From Massilia arenae (GTDB taxonomy: Bacteria; Pseudomonadota; Gammaproteobacteria; Burkholderiales; Burkholderiaceae_D): DNA of 64,000 nucleotides. Of this stretch, positions 53,446 through 63,525 are shown one piece after another. The stretch is taken from the NCBI RefSeq assembly GCF_008014745.1, contig NZ_VPFD01000019.1, positions 57,211 to 121,210 on the forward strand. The letters are read 5' to 3'. Position 1 is the stretch's first letter. Every line of letters starts with the position of its first letter. The translations under genes and the position numbers were made by a program. The notes beneath the pieces are model-generated. The model searched no databases and had not been told where the DNA came from. It worked only from the letters and a program-made list of their open reading frames with translations.

Positions 53446-55467
53446 CTACGCGGCCCGCTGCGATTCCTCGGTCGCCGGCGTGGCGGCTTCGGCGTCGTCC
53501 AGCACCACGAACTCGGTCGACGGCCGGCCATCGGCATTGTGCTGCACGATGCGGCTCGGGCGGCCCTGGGCGTCGAGCCATACCTGGCCGATGCCGGCGC
53601 CGTTCCACAGGCGCTCGCCGCTGGTGCGCTGGTCGGGCAGGCGCGGACGCAAGGCCAGGTCGCGGCGCTTGGTGAACCAGTTCAGCGGCGAGCGCGGCGA
53701 ATACAGCCAGCGGTTCAGGCGGTCGAGCCAGTCGAGCAGCCGGCGCGGGAATTCGTTCTTGATGCCGCTGCTGGTGATCTGCCACACGTGCTGCGGACGA
53801 TCCGATTCGCGTACCTCGACGTCGTAGACGAAGGAATAGTGCACGTCGCCCGACAGGATCACGTAGTTGCCCGGGGTGCGCGAATGACGGAAGATATTGA
53901 GCATGCTGCTGGCCGCGCCGCGGTGCGCCATCCAGTTCTCGGCATCGACCGTCAGCGCCAGGCCGGCGAAGGTGGCGATCCGTTGCACCACCTCGATCAG
54001 CTTGACGCCGAACATCGGCGCCGCCGAGACGATCACGGCCGCAGTCTCGTCGAGCAGTTCATGTTGCAGCTCGGTCAGCGATTCCCAGTCCATCAGGCCC
54101 GACGGATGGCCAGGCGTGCGCCGGTTGCGCCAGCGCCGCGTGCGCGTATCGAGCACGATGATGGCGGGCTGGGTGCGCAGCATATAGTCCCACTGGCGGA
54201 ACGCCAGCAGGCGCTGGATCAGTGCGTCCTGCGCGCCTGGCTCGAGCCGTCCCCTGGCATCCGGCGTGGCGCTCAAGTCGACCATCGCATCGAGCGCATC
54301 GACGAACACGTCGGGCCGGTTGCCCCAGCCCTGGCACAGCATATAGGCCATCAGCGCATTGCCGATGATGCGGCGCGAGAACGGGTGCTCGTAGGCGGTG
54401 GTCTCCCACTTGGCCGACAGGTTCCAGTCGTCGGTGATGTCGTGGTCGTCGAAGATCATCAGCGTCTGCACGTGCGCCAGCAGGCGCGCGGCTTGCGGCA
54501 GCTCGGCGCAGAAACCCTGCAGCGCCGTGCCTTCGCGCTGCCAGCGTTCGACGTGCTTCGGCTTCAGGGGCGGCATCGCGGGCTCGCCCACGATGCGCCA
54601 CGGCGCCGGCGACCATACCAATAGATACATCGCCATCACTTCGGCCAGGGTCACCAGGTGGTTGTGGGCGTTGGCGGTGGTGAAGATCGGCTTTTCCGAG
54701 CCGCCGAAGAAGCGGTCGCGCAAGTCGTCGTTCGACTTGAATGCGGGCAGCAGGTCTTCGCGCCGGTAATAGCCGGCCGGGTGGGCATACAGCTCTTCGC
54801 TGTCGTCCACCACCGCGCCTTCCAGGCATTCCCCGTACAGGCCCAGGCGTTCGATGAGCGCATGGATGGCCGCCAGCATCGGGCCGGCCACGTCGTCGGC
54901 ATACACCTGGTCGCCGCACAGCATGAGCATGGCGGGCCGCGCGCCGGCCTCCCCGATGCGATCGGCCAGCAGCGCGTCGGCGCAGGCCAGGCCGTCGCGC
55001 GAGCGGTGGTGCGGCTTACGGCAGGAGCCGTAGAGGATGTCGTCCATGCGGCTGCGCAGCACGAAGCTGGGCCGGCTCGCGCCTGCGTGCAGCAGGTGCG
55101 GCGCCCAGTGGGCGATGCCTTCGCCGCCGTCCAGGACCAGGTCGTACTCGATCAAGGTGTCCTGCGGCAGCGGCTCATCCAGGGCGACGTCGATCAGGTG
55201 TACATATGCATGGCGGCCGACGCGGATCACGCGGCAAGCCGCGCCGTCGAGCCGCAGGCGGCGCGCCGGCGCGCCCTGCGGCGCCAGCTCCAGGGAGAGG
55301 TCGAGCACATCGCTGCCGACGAGCCACAGCAACAGGCGGCCCGGCTCGATACGGCGCAGGATGGGGCCGGCCAGCACGGGCGGGAGGTCGGCGGAAGGAA
55401 CAGTCTGGATCAACGCGGCACGGTCTTCAAGGGATACGATCGGCCGAGTGTAGCAGATGGCGTTCAC
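53446..55467 (-). CDS. PhoD-like metallophosphatase
   Basis: A 673-residue protein without a signal peptide, unlike secreted PhoD. Phosphoesterase motifs are clear: LCGDQVYADD, FDDHDITDDWN, VLDTRTRRW and LSGDVHYSFVYD. It likely binds two metals and cleaves a phosphodiester or phosphomonoester in the cytoplasm. The start is GTG 55467; there is no better codon. It begins 20 bp after the siderophore ATPase stop, so it may be co-transcribed with the iron operon. Confidence 0.85.
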   Translation of the reverse strand: MNAICYTRPIVSLEDRAALIQTVPSADLPPVLAGPILRRIEPGRLLLWLVGSDVLDLSLELAPQGAPARRLRLDGAACRVIRVGRHAYVHLIDVALDEPLPQDTLIEYDLVLDGGEGIAHWAPHLLHAGASRPSFVLRSRMDDILYGSCRKPHHRSRDGLACADALLADRIGEAGARPAMLMLCGDQVYADDVAGPMLAAIHALIERLGLYGECLEGAVVDDSEELYAHPAGYYRREDLLPAFKSNDDLRDRFFGGSEKPIFTTANAHNHLVTLAEVMAMYLLVWSPAPWRIVGEPAMPPLKPKHVERWQREGTALQGFCAELPQAARLLAHVQTLMIFDDHDITDDWNLSAKWETTAYEHPFSRRIIGNALMAYMLCQGWGNRPDVFVDALDAMVDLSATPDARGRLEPGAQDALIQRLLAFRQWDYMLRTQPAIIVLDTRTRRWRNRRTPGHPSGLMDWESLTELQHELLDETAAVIVSAAPMFGVKLIEVVQRIATFAGLALTVDAENWMAHRGAASSMLNIFRHSRTPGNYVILSGDVHYSFVYDVEVRESDRPQHVWQITSSGIKNEFPRRLLDWLDRLNRWLYSPRSPLNWFTKRRDLALRPRLPDQRTSGERLWNGAGIGQVWLDAQGRPSRIVQHNADGRPSTEFVVLDDAEAATPATEESQRAA

Positions 55468-55487
55468 TCATCCGCGCGCGATCACGT

Positions 55488-56243
55488 TCAATAGTAGACG
55501 CAAATGCGCTGGCCATCGACCTCGTGCACCCGGATGTCGAGCTGGTACAGTTCGCGCAGCACCTCGGGCTGGATCAGCTCGAGCGGCGTGCCGTGGTAGG
55601 CCACTTTCCCGCCGCGCATGGCAACGATGCGGTCGGCGTAGCACGAGGCAAAATTGATGTCGTGCAGGACCAGGATCACGGTCTTGCCCAGCTCGCGCGA
55701 GGTGCGCCGGAGCAGTCCCATCATGTCGACCGCGTGGCGCATGTCGAGGTTGTTGAGCGGCTCGTCGAGCAGCACGTAGTCGGTGTCCTGGCACAGCACC
55801 ATGGCCACGAAGGCGCGCTGGCGCTGGCCGCCCGAGAGCTGGTCGAGATAGCGCCCGGCCAGGTCTTGCAGGTCAAGGTAGCCGAGCGCGCGTTCGACGT
55901 GGGCCGCATCGTCGATCGTCGGCCGGCCCTGCGTGTGCGGATAACGGCCGAAGGCGACCAGGTCGCGCACTGTCAGGCGCATCGGCAGGTGGTTGTCCTG
56001 GCGCAGGATGGCCAGGCGCCTGGCCAACTCCTTGCTGTCGCCGTTGACCACATCGATGCCGTCCACCAGCACCCGGCCCGCGCTCATCGGCAGCAGGCGG
56101 CTGATCATCGACAGCACGGTCGACTTGCCGGCGCCGTTGGGGCCGATGATGGCGGTGACGCCGCCGGCCGGCAGCGTGAGCGTCACGTCGTCGACGACCA
56201 CGGTGTCGGCATAACGCTTGCTGATATGGGAAATCTCGATCAT
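55488..56243 (-). CDS. Siderophore ABC transporter ATP-binding protein
   Basis: A 251-residue FepC/FecE-type ATPase energising siderophore import: Walker A GPNGAGKST (34-42), LSGGQRQRAF, Walker B YVLLDEPLNNLD and switch His in LVLHDINFA. Most like the VctC/FatE group. ATG follows the permease stop directly (TAG then ATG), so translation is coupled. Confidence 0.92.
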   Translation of the reverse strand: MIEISHISKRYADTVVVDDVTLTLPAGGVTAIIGPNGAGKSTVLSMISRLLPMSAGRVLVDGIDVVNGDSKELARRLAILRQDNHLPMRLTVRDLVAFGRYPHTQGRPTIDDAAHVERALGYLDLQDLAGRYLDQLSGGQRQRAFVAMVLCQDTDYVLLDEPLNNLDMRHAVDMMGLLRRTSRELGKTVILVLHDINFASCYADRIVAMRGGKVAYHGTPLELIQPEVLRELYQLDIRVHEVDGQRICVYY

Positions 56244-57203
56244 CTAGGACTTTCTACGGGTGATCAGGAACAGGAACAGCAGGCCGCCGACGAACTCGAT
56301 GACGACGCTGACGGTGGCGTTCAGTTCGAGCACGCGCTCGAGCAGCACCTGGCCGCCGACCAGGAACACCACGCCCCACAGCACGGCCATCGGCAGCAGG
56401 TAGCGGTGCTTGCCGGAGCCGGCCGTCACATAGGCCAGGTTGCTCACCAACAGGCCGAAGAAGGTGACCGGGCCGACCAGGGCGGTCGACACCGACACCA
56501 TCACCGCGATCAGGGCCAGCGTGAACATCACCGTGCGCCGGTAATCGATGCCGAGGTTGACCGCGATCTCGCGGCCCAGCGTCAAGGCGTCGTACTGGTG
56601 GCGCAGGCGCCAGGCCGCCAGCGAGGCCAGGCCGATGGCGATCCCCGCCACCCACAAGAGGCCGGTCTGTATGGAGTTGAACGATGCGAACATGCGGTCT
56701 TGCAGCACCATGAACTCATTGGGATCGATCAGGCGCATCACGAAGCTCGACAGGCTGCGGAACAGGAGCCCGAATACGATACCGGCCAGCAGCATCAGGT
56801 GCAGGCTGTGCGCCGCGCCGTTGAACAGCGCCCGGAACAGCAGGCAGGCGAAGCCCGTCATCAGCACCACCTCGACCGCGAAGCGCAGGTTAGGGTTTCC
56901 GGTCTCGGTGAGCGGATCGATGCCGAGGCTGAACACGATCACGGCCTGGATCAGCAAATACAGGGCGTCGAACCCCATGATCGACGGCGTCAGGATGCGG
57001 TTGTGGGTAATCGTCTGGAACAGCACGGACGATACCGCGATCGCATACGCCACCAGCAGCATGGCGGCCAGCTTGGCGCCGCGGAACGGCAGCACGAAGT
57101 CCCAGTTGCCGCCGGCGCCGATCAGCATGAAGGCGGCGACGACCGACAGCGCCAAGGTTGCGAGCAGTGCCAGGCGCGCTTTGGGGGATATCTCAAGCGT
57201 CAC
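56244..57203 (-). CDS. Siderophore ABC transporter permease (second)
   Basis: A 319-residue FecCD-family permease with about nine helices (VSSVLFQTITHNRILTPSIMGFDALY, GPVTFFGLLVSNLAY). The start is GTG 57203, with GAGGT about 10 bp upstream and an 11-bp overlap with the upstream permease. A longer ATG frame upstream reads antisense-like, non-membrane sequence and is rejected. It pairs with the other permease as a heterodimer (VctDG/FatCD type). Confidence 0.9.
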   Translation of the reverse strand: MTLEISPKARLALLATLALSVVAAFMLIGAGGNWDFVLPFRGAKLAAMLLVAYAIAVSSVLFQTITHNRILTPSIMGFDALYLLIQAVIVFSLGIDPLTETGNPNLRFAVEVVLMTGFACLLFRALFNGAAHSLHLMLLAGIVFGLLFRSLSSFVMRLIDPNEFMVLQDRMFASFNSIQTGLLWVAGIAIGLASLAAWRLRHQYDALTLGREIAVNLGIDYRRTVMFTLALIAVMVSVSTALVGPVTFFGLLVSNLAYVTAGSGKHRYLLPMAVLWGVVFLVGGQVLLERVLELNATVSVVIEFVGGLLFLFLITRRKS

Positions 57204-58188
57204 GTGAACGACCTCGCAGCAACAGGAACAGGAACAGCGCGCCGCCGATGATGCCGACCACGGTGCCGATCGGGATCTCGTAGGGATACACGACCAGGCG
57301 GCCGATGATGTCGCAGGCCAGCACGAACAGGCCGCCGAGCAGCGCGACCCAGGGCACCGAACGGCGCATATTGTCGCCAAACAGGATGCTGACCACGTTC
57401 GGCACGATCAGGCCCAGGAAGGGAATGCTGCCGGCCGTGACCACCACCACCGCCGAAATCGCCGACACAATCAGCAGGCCATAGAAGGTCAGGCGCTTGT
57501 AGTTCAGCCCCAGGTTGGTGGTGAACTGCTGGCCCATCCCGGCCACGGTGAAACGGTCGGCCGCGACCCAGGCGGCGAAGGCCAGCAGCGCGCCGAGCCA
57601 CAGCAGCTCGTAGCGGCCGCGCAGCACGCCGGAAAAATCGCCCACGGTCCAGGCGTGCAGGGTCTGTAGCATGTCATGGCGAAAGGCGAAGAAGGTCGTC
57701 ACCGCCTGGATCACGCCGCCCAGGATCAGGCCCACCAGCGGCACCAGGTAGGGAGAACGCAGCGGAATGCGGCGCAACAGGCCGAGGAACAGGAAGGTGC
57801 CGGCCATCGCGAAGGCGGCCGCCACCAGCATCTTGCCGAACACCGGAGTATCGGGCGCCAGCAGCGCCAGCGCCAGGACGCCCAGCGTGGCTGCCTCGAT
57901 GGTGCCGGCGGTGGACGGTTCGACGAAGCGGTTACGCACCAGCATCTGCATGATGAGGCCCGCCACGGCGAGGGACATCCCGGCCAGCAGCAGGGCCAGG
58001 GTACGCGGCAGGCGGCTGACGACCAGCAGCTGCCAGTCGGTCGACTGCGTGCCCGCCAACAGGCCGGCGAAGCTGAAATCGCCGGCGCCGATGGCCACGC
58101 TCAATGCGACCAGCGCCGCCGTTAATAGTAACGGCAGCGCCAGCCAGGCGTGCGAGATGTGTCGCGCAGCGCGCACGCTTGCTGCCAT
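57193..58188 (-). CDS. Siderophore ABC transporter permease (first)
   Basis: A 331-residue FecCD-family permease: RLPRTLALLLAGMSLAVAGLIMQMLVRNRFVEP, the conserved permease start, and GSIPFLGLIVPNVVS, the ATPase-contact region. About nine helices. It starts 5 bp after the binding-protein stop. Confidence 0.92.
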   Translation of the reverse strand: MAASVRAARHISHAWLALPLLLTAALVALSVAIGAGDFSFAGLLAGTQSTDWQLLVVSRLPRTLALLLAGMSLAVAGLIMQMLVRNRFVEPSTAGTIEAATLGVLALALLAPDTPVFGKMLVAAAFAMAGTFLFLGLLRRIPLRSPYLVPLVGLILGGVIQAVTTFFAFRHDMLQTLHAWTVGDFSGVLRGRYELLWLGALLAFAAWVAADRFTVAGMGQQFTTNLGLNYKRLTFYGLLIVSAISAVVVVTAGSIPFLGLIVPNVVSILFGDNMRRSVPWVALLGGLFVLACDIIGRLVVYPYEIPIGTVVGIIGGALFLFLLLRGRSRDA

Positions 58189-58193
58189 CGTTA

Positions 58194-59147
58194 TCAGCGT
58201 CCCGCGGGGGTCAAGGCGCGCGACAGCTGGTCGACGTTTTCCTGCAGCGCGGTGATGCCGGCGCCGCCCAGGGTGTACCAGTTCAGGCCATCGAGGTAGA
58301 CCACGCGCTTGTTCTTCCAGGCGTTCGACTGGCGCACCAGTTCATTGTCCAGGAATTTGGCGGCGGCCGTGCCTTCGCGGCCGATGGCGGCGTCGCGGTC
58401 GATCACGAACAGCCAGTCGGGATTGGTCTTCTGGATGAATTCGAAGGAGATCGCCTGGCCGTGGTTCGAGGTGTCGAGCTTGGCCACCGCCGGCTTGATG
58501 CCGAAGGTGTCGTGCAGGACGCCGAAGCGCGAGCCTGGACCGTAGGCGCTCATCTTGCCGCCGGTGGTCAGGACGATCAGGCCGGTGCCGGCCGTCTCGG
58601 CCTGCTTCTTCAGGGCGGCGATCGAGCCATCGAGCTTGTCGGTCAGTTCCTTGGCGCGCGCCTGCTTGCCGAAGATGCCAGCCAGGGTGTTGACGTTGTT
58701 CTTGGCGCTGGCGACCAGGTTGGTGCGATCCGGCGTCATATCGATGGTCGGGGCGATCTTGGCCAGTTGCGCGTATTTGGCCTGCGAACGGCCGCCGACG
58801 ATAATCAGGTCGGGCTTGGCGCCGTGGATTTTTTCATAGTCCGGCTCGAACAGGGTGCCCATCTTGGGGGCGCTGTTGTAGCGCGCCAGGTGGCGCGGCA
58901 GCGGACGCGCGGTGGTGCTCATGGTCGGCACGCCGGCGACGTTCACGTCCAGCGCCGACAGGTTGTCGAGGGTAGTGGCATCGAGCACGATGACCTTCTT
59001 CGGGCTGGCCGGGACCGCGGTGGTGCCGCTGGCATGCTTGATTTGCACGGTGTTCTGGGCTTGCGCGGGGAGCGCGAACGCCAGGCTGAAGGCTGCGCCG
59101 AGGGCGACGACGGCGCGGCGGCGCGCGAAGATGTTCTTGACGGTCAT
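58194..59147 (-). CDS. Siderophore-binding periplasmic protein
   Basis: A 317-residue type III periplasmic binding protein. Signal peptide to about 30 (LPAQAQ), then SPKKVIVLDATTLDNLSALD, HGAKPDLIIVGGRSQAKYAQLAKIAPTID and GLNWYTLGGAGI, as in FatB/CeuE/VctP. These bind ferric catecholate-type siderophores. There is no lipobox, so it is soluble in the periplasm. AGGAA precedes ATG 59147; 49 bp separate it from the receptor stop. Confidence 0.92.
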   Translation of the reverse strand: MTVKNIFARRRAVVALGAAFSLAFALPAQAQNTVQIKHASGTTAVPASPKKVIVLDATTLDNLSALDVNVAGVPTMSTTARPLPRHLARYNSAPKMGTLFEPDYEKIHGAKPDLIIVGGRSQAKYAQLAKIAPTIDMTPDRTNLVASAKNNVNTLAGIFGKQARAKELTDKLDGSIAALKKQAETAGTGLIVLTTGGKMSAYGPGSRFGVLHDTFGIKPAVAKLDTSNHGQAISFEFIQKTNPDWLFVIDRDAAIGREGTAAAKFLDNELVRQSNAWKNKRVVYLDGLNWYTLGGAGITALQENVDQLSRALTPAGR

Positions 59148-59182
59148 ATCGGTATTCCTGTCTCGTTCAACAAAGTGGTTAT

Positions 59183-59210
59183 TCAGAAGCGGGTGGTCAG
59201 AAGCGTGTGG
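59183..59210. repeat. 14-bp tandem duplication at receptor gene end
   Basis: Bases 59183-59196 and 59197-59210 are adjacent copies differing at one base. The inner copy holds the last codons (Thr-Arg-Phe) and stop of the receptor gene; the outer copy repeats them downstream of the stop. Confidence 0.8.
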
Positions 59211-61281
59211 TAACCCCGAGCCACAGGCGGCGGCCGTCGCCGACCGTGTTGTAGGTCAGCTCGTCGAGGCGCTTGTCGCTGACGTTGAACAGCGCGGCCT
59301 TGATGGCGACGCTGCGGCTCCAGTCATAGGTCATGCCGATGTCGCCGATCGTGTAGTCGCCGTATTCCTTGGCGCCGTTCGGCAGGGTCACGCCATTGCT
59401 GCCCGAACGCGCGGCGGCATTGATTTCCTTGCCGCTGTAGGTGACCGAGGCCCACAGGTCGAGCGCGTCGGTGACGTTCCAGTCGGCGCGCAGGGTGCCG
59501 CGGTGCTTGGGCGTGCGGGTCAGCGCATAGCCCTCGTAGGCGCCGCCTTTCTGCTCGGAGTCGGTGAAGGTGTAGTTCGACTTGAACGACAGCGCGCGCA
59601 CCGGCTGCCAGGTCAGGCCCAGTTCAAGGCCCTGGATCGTGGCGTCGTCGATGTTGTAGCTGTACCAGAGGCGGTAGTTCGGGTCTTCCGACCAGCGTGC
59701 GATCGAGCCATCGTCGTTGTAGATCAGCGCGTTCGCCACCTTGTCCTTGAAGTCGGTGTAGAACAGGGTCGCATTCGCCTGGATGCCGGCCTTGTTGTTG
59801 TAGTGGACGGAGAGCTCGTAGCTGGTGCTGGTCTCGGCCTTCAGGTCCGGATCGCCGATGATGACGCCGCAGGTGCCGTTCGGGCCGTAGGTGCAGCCGC
59901 CGCCGCCGGTGGTGTAGGCATAGCCAGGCGCGATGTTGCGGATTTCCGGCGCACGGAAGCCGCGCGAGACGCCGCCCTTGACGGTGACCGCGTCGCTGGC
60001 ATGCCACACGGCGTACAGGCGCGGCGACCAGTGGTTGCCGTAGATTTCATGGTCGTCGGCGCGCAGGCCGGCGGTCAGGGCCAGGGTGTCGGTCAGGCTC
60101 CATTCGTCCTCGACGAACAGCGCCTTCTGGATGATGCTGAAGTGCTCGTCCACGCCGGTGCGACGGCCCGGGTTCTGGTCGGTGAGTTCCCCGCGGTTGT
60201 ACTGGCCGCCGATCACCAGGAAGTGGTCGCCCAGGCGGGTGTTGAGCTTCGCGTCCAGCACCGTGTTCTTGATTTCCGGCGCGCGCTCGTTGCGGATGTA
60301 GTCGCCCACGCGGTCCTGGGTGTAGGTCTCGCGCTGGCCTTTTTCCTGGGTCAGGGCGATCTGCGAGGTGGCCCAGCCCCAGCGGCCGTTGTGCGACAGC
60401 GACCAGTGGTCGCGGCTATGCTCCTGGCGCGTATTGGCGGCGCTCGGCGCCAGTACCCGGCCGGCGGAGCTGTTGCGTTTCAGTTCACTCTTGCCGGCTT
60501 CCAGCAGCACGTCGTGGGCGGCGTTCGGGGTCCAGGCCAGGCGCGCGGTCAGGTCGCGGTCCTTGGCGCCGTTGAAGCCATTCAGAATCTCATCCTCGGT
60601 GCGCTTGTTCTGCTTGCCCCACAGCTGCAGGCCGAGGACCTTGCTGGCGATCGGACCGTTGAGGAAGAACTGGCCCTGGGTCGAGTTGCCCGAGTCGCTG
60701 TGTTCCTGCAGGGTGCCGTCGATGCCGAGCGAGCCGCCCCAGGCCTTGGCGACCTTGCGCGTGATGATGTTGATCACGCCGCCCATGGCGTCGGAGCCGT
60801 ACAGCGAGGACATCGGGCCGCGCACGACTTCAATGCGCTCGATCGCCTCCAGCGGCGGGATGAAGCTCTGCTCGTAGCCGGCGTTGCCGTTGGTGCGCGC
60901 GTCGCGCGTCGACTGGCGCTTGCCGTCCACCAGGATCAGCGTGTATTGACCAGGCAGGCCGCGAATCAGGATATCCTGTTCATTGGCGACGCCGGTCACA
61001 GTCACGCCCTGCACGTCGCGCAGCGCGTCGGTCAGGTCGCGGAACGGACGCTTTTCCAGGTCTTCGCGGGTGATCACGGTGATGCTGGCGGGAGCGTCGG
61101 TGGCCGACTGCTCGAAGCCGGCGGCGGTCACGACGACGGTCGGCACGGTGCCGAACGCGCCGGCGGCTTGCGGGTTGAATTCGGGTGCCTCGGGTGCGGC
61201 GTGGGCGCTCATGGCCAGGGCGGCGTGGAGTGCGGCTGCGATGGTCGTCCGCTTGAACCACGCCGTTGTCGTGTGCTGCAT
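59197..61281 (-). CDS. TonB-dependent siderophore receptor
   Basis: A 694-residue outer-membrane receptor: signal peptide to about 29 (MSAHA), TonB box region (TVVVTA), plug (ASITVITREDLEKRPFRDLTDALRDVQGV, RGLPGQYTLILVDGKRQSTRDARTNGN, IERIEVVRGPMSSLYGSDAMGGVINIITRK) and a 22-strand barrel ending in Phe (TTRF). The plug sequence places it with FepA/CirA/IrgA-type catecholate receptors. ATG 61281 is chosen; a start 27 bp upstream is possible. It is first in the iron operon, 75 bp behind the Fur box. Confidence 0.92.
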   Translation of the reverse strand: MQHTTTAWFKRTTIAAALHAALAMSAHAAPEAPEFNPQAAGAFGTVPTVVVTAAGFEQSATDAPASITVITREDLEKRPFRDLTDALRDVQGVTVTGVANEQDILIRGLPGQYTLILVDGKRQSTRDARTNGNAGYEQSFIPPLEAIERIEVVRGPMSSLYGSDAMGGVINIITRKVAKAWGGSLGIDGTLQEHSDSGNSTQGQFFLNGPIASKVLGLQLWGKQNKRTEDEILNGFNGAKDRDLTARLAWTPNAAHDVLLEAGKSELKRNSSAGRVLAPSAANTRQEHSRDHWSLSHNGRWGWATSQIALTQEKGQRETYTQDRVGDYIRNERAPEIKNTVLDAKLNTRLGDHFLVIGGQYNRGELTDQNPGRRTGVDEHFSIIQKALFVEDEWSLTDTLALTAGLRADDHEIYGNHWSPRLYAVWHASDAVTVKGGVSRGFRAPEIRNIAPGYAYTTGGGGCTYGPNGTCGVIIGDPDLKAETSTSYELSVHYNNKAGIQANATLFYTDFKDKVANALIYNDDGSIARWSEDPNYRLWYSYNIDDATIQGLELGLTWQPVRALSFKSNYTFTDSEQKGGAYEGYALTRTPKHRGTLRADWNVTDALDLWASVTYSGKEINAAARSGSNGVTLPNGAKEYGDYTIGDIGMTYDWSRSVAIKAALFNVSDKRLDELTYNTVGDGRRLWLGVTTRF

Positions 61282-61356
61282 ACGCTTCGTTCTCTCTCTG
61301 TCGTTCAACTACTTTTATGCGGCGAACACCTATTGCCAGGCCAGTTCGCGGTGAAT

Positions 61357-61375
61357 GATAATGATTATCATATGC
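61357..61375. promoter_or_regulatory. Fur box
   Basis: GATAATGATTATCAT starts at 61357 and matches the 19-bp Fur consensus in its first nine and central bases (about 14 of 19). It lies between the divergent receptor (start 61281) and two-component genes (start 61428), so iron-bound Fur should repress the receptor and could also act on the regulator gene. Confidence 0.85.
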
Positions 61376-61427
61376 AATTAACCGCCAGAAAGTTTGTCAA
61401 CTTGTGGCAAGCCTTGATACCTCAGCA

Positions 61428-62159
<732 letters not shown>

Positions 62160-62160
62160 C

Positions 62161-63525
62161 ATGCGCCTGATCCCCAAGACCATGGGCGGCCAGCTGGTCG
62201 CGACGCTGCTGGTGGCCGTGCTGCTGGCGCACGCCGCCGCCATCGTGGCGCGCCAGCTGGCGCCGGACGCCATGCATCCGCTGGCCGCGCGCTATATGCT
62301 CGACCGCATGGCCGGCATCTACCAGTCGCTGCGCCTGTCGCCGGACAAGGGAGAAGAGATGCTGGCCGCGATCGGCTCGCCGACCGCGCGCTTCTGGCTG
62401 GCCAGCGGCGCCAACGCCGCCAGTCCCGCGATGAATGAGGCCGAACGCAAGCAGGCGCAGGCCCTGGCCGAGCGCTTGCCGGGCATGTCGGCGTCGACGC
62501 CGGCGCCGCGCAGCTGGGTGCAGCTGACCGACCATGCGCCGGGCGACGATGGCGTCAAGCAGGCCGGCATGCTGGCGTCGGTTCAACTGCCGGACGGACG
62601 CTGGCTGGTGGGCTACCAGCAGTCGCCCGGGGGCAGTCCCTGGTGGCGTCCGCTGCACTTCTCGATCCCGGTGAGCACCCTGCCGGTGCTGCTGGTAGCC
62701 TTGCCCTTCATCGGCCGGATCCTGCGTCCGATCCGCGCGCTGGAGCGCGCCGCCGAGCGCTTCAGCCGCGGCGAGCATGACGGCCCGCTGCCCGTGACCG
62801 GCCCGCGCGAGGCGCGCGAGCTGACCGCCGCCTTCAACACGATGGCCGAGCGCCAGCGGCGCTTCGTCGAGGACCGCACGCGCATGCTGGCCGCGATCAG
62901 CCACGACCTGCGCACGCCGATCACGTCCTTGCGCGTGCGGGTAGAGCTGATCGACGATCCCGAGCTGCGCGCGGCGATGATCCGCACGCTCGAGACGATG
63001 GGCCTGATGGTCGAGCAGACCTTGCGCTTCGCGGCCGACGACTGCATCGGCGAACCGTCGCAGGACGTCGACCTGGCGACGCTGATGCGCGAGCTGGCGG
63101 CGGAGCTGGCGCGTCCCGGCAAGCGCATCCGCTACGCCGGCCCGGACCGGCTGCCCTACCGCTGCCGCCCGCTCGCCCTGCGCCGCGCCGTGGGCAACCT
63201 CGCCGAAAACGCAATCCGCCACGGCACCGAGGTCACGCTCTGCGCCAGCGCACCAGAAGAGGCCAGCGACGTGATCCTGGCCGTAATCGACAACGGCCCC
63301 GGCATCCCGGCGAGTGAATTGGACCGAGTCTTCGAACCCTTCGCCCGCCTCGACAGCGCCCGCTGCCGCGACACCGTCGGCGACAACGGCCACGGCAGCG
63401 CCGGCGGCAGCGGCGTCGGCCTCGGCCTCTCCATCGCCCGCTCCTGCGTCGAAGCCCACGGCGGCACCCTCACCCTCACCAACAACACCCCCGGCCTCAC
63501 CGCCACCATCGCCCTCCCCACCTGA
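62161..63525 (+). CDS. Sensor histidine kinase
   Basis: A 454-residue kinase: TM1 at about 9-29, a periplasmic part of about 140 residues, TM2 at about 165-185, HAMP, H-box ISHDLRTPITSLR with His248, N-box NLAENAIRHG, G1 DNGPGIP, F-box FEPFARLDSARC and G2 GVGLGLSIAR. A glycine-rich insert (GDNGHGSAGGSG) lies between F and G2 boxes. The stop TGA is the first part of TGACCCT, the reverse of the repeat core that follows, so repeat insertion may have set the end of this gene. Confidence 0.92.
   Translation: MRLIPKTMGGQLVATLLVAVLLAHAAAIVARQLAPDAMHPLAARYMLDRMAGIYQSLRLSPDKGEEMLAAIGSPTARFWLASGANAASPAMNEAERKQAQALAERLPGMSASTPAPRSWVQLTDHAPGDDGVKQAGMLASVQLPDGRWLVGYQQSPGGSPWWRPLHFSIPVSTLPVLLVALPFIGRILRPIRALERAAERFSRGEHDGPLPVTGPREARELTAAFNTMAERQRRFVEDRTRMLAAISHDLRTPITSLRVRVELIDDPELRAAMIRTLETMGLMVEQTLRFAADDCIGEPSQDVDLATLMRELAAELARPGKRIRYAGPDRLPYRCRPLALRRAVGNLAENAIRHGTEVTLCASAPEEASDVILAVIDNGPGIPASELDRVFEPFARLDSARCRDTVGDNGHGSAGGSGVGLGLSIARSCVEAHGGTLTLTNNTPGLTATIALPT

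Noticed and set aside
55206..57251. Plus-strand ORF of 681 codons
   Set aside because: Antisense to the siderophore ATPase and permease genes.
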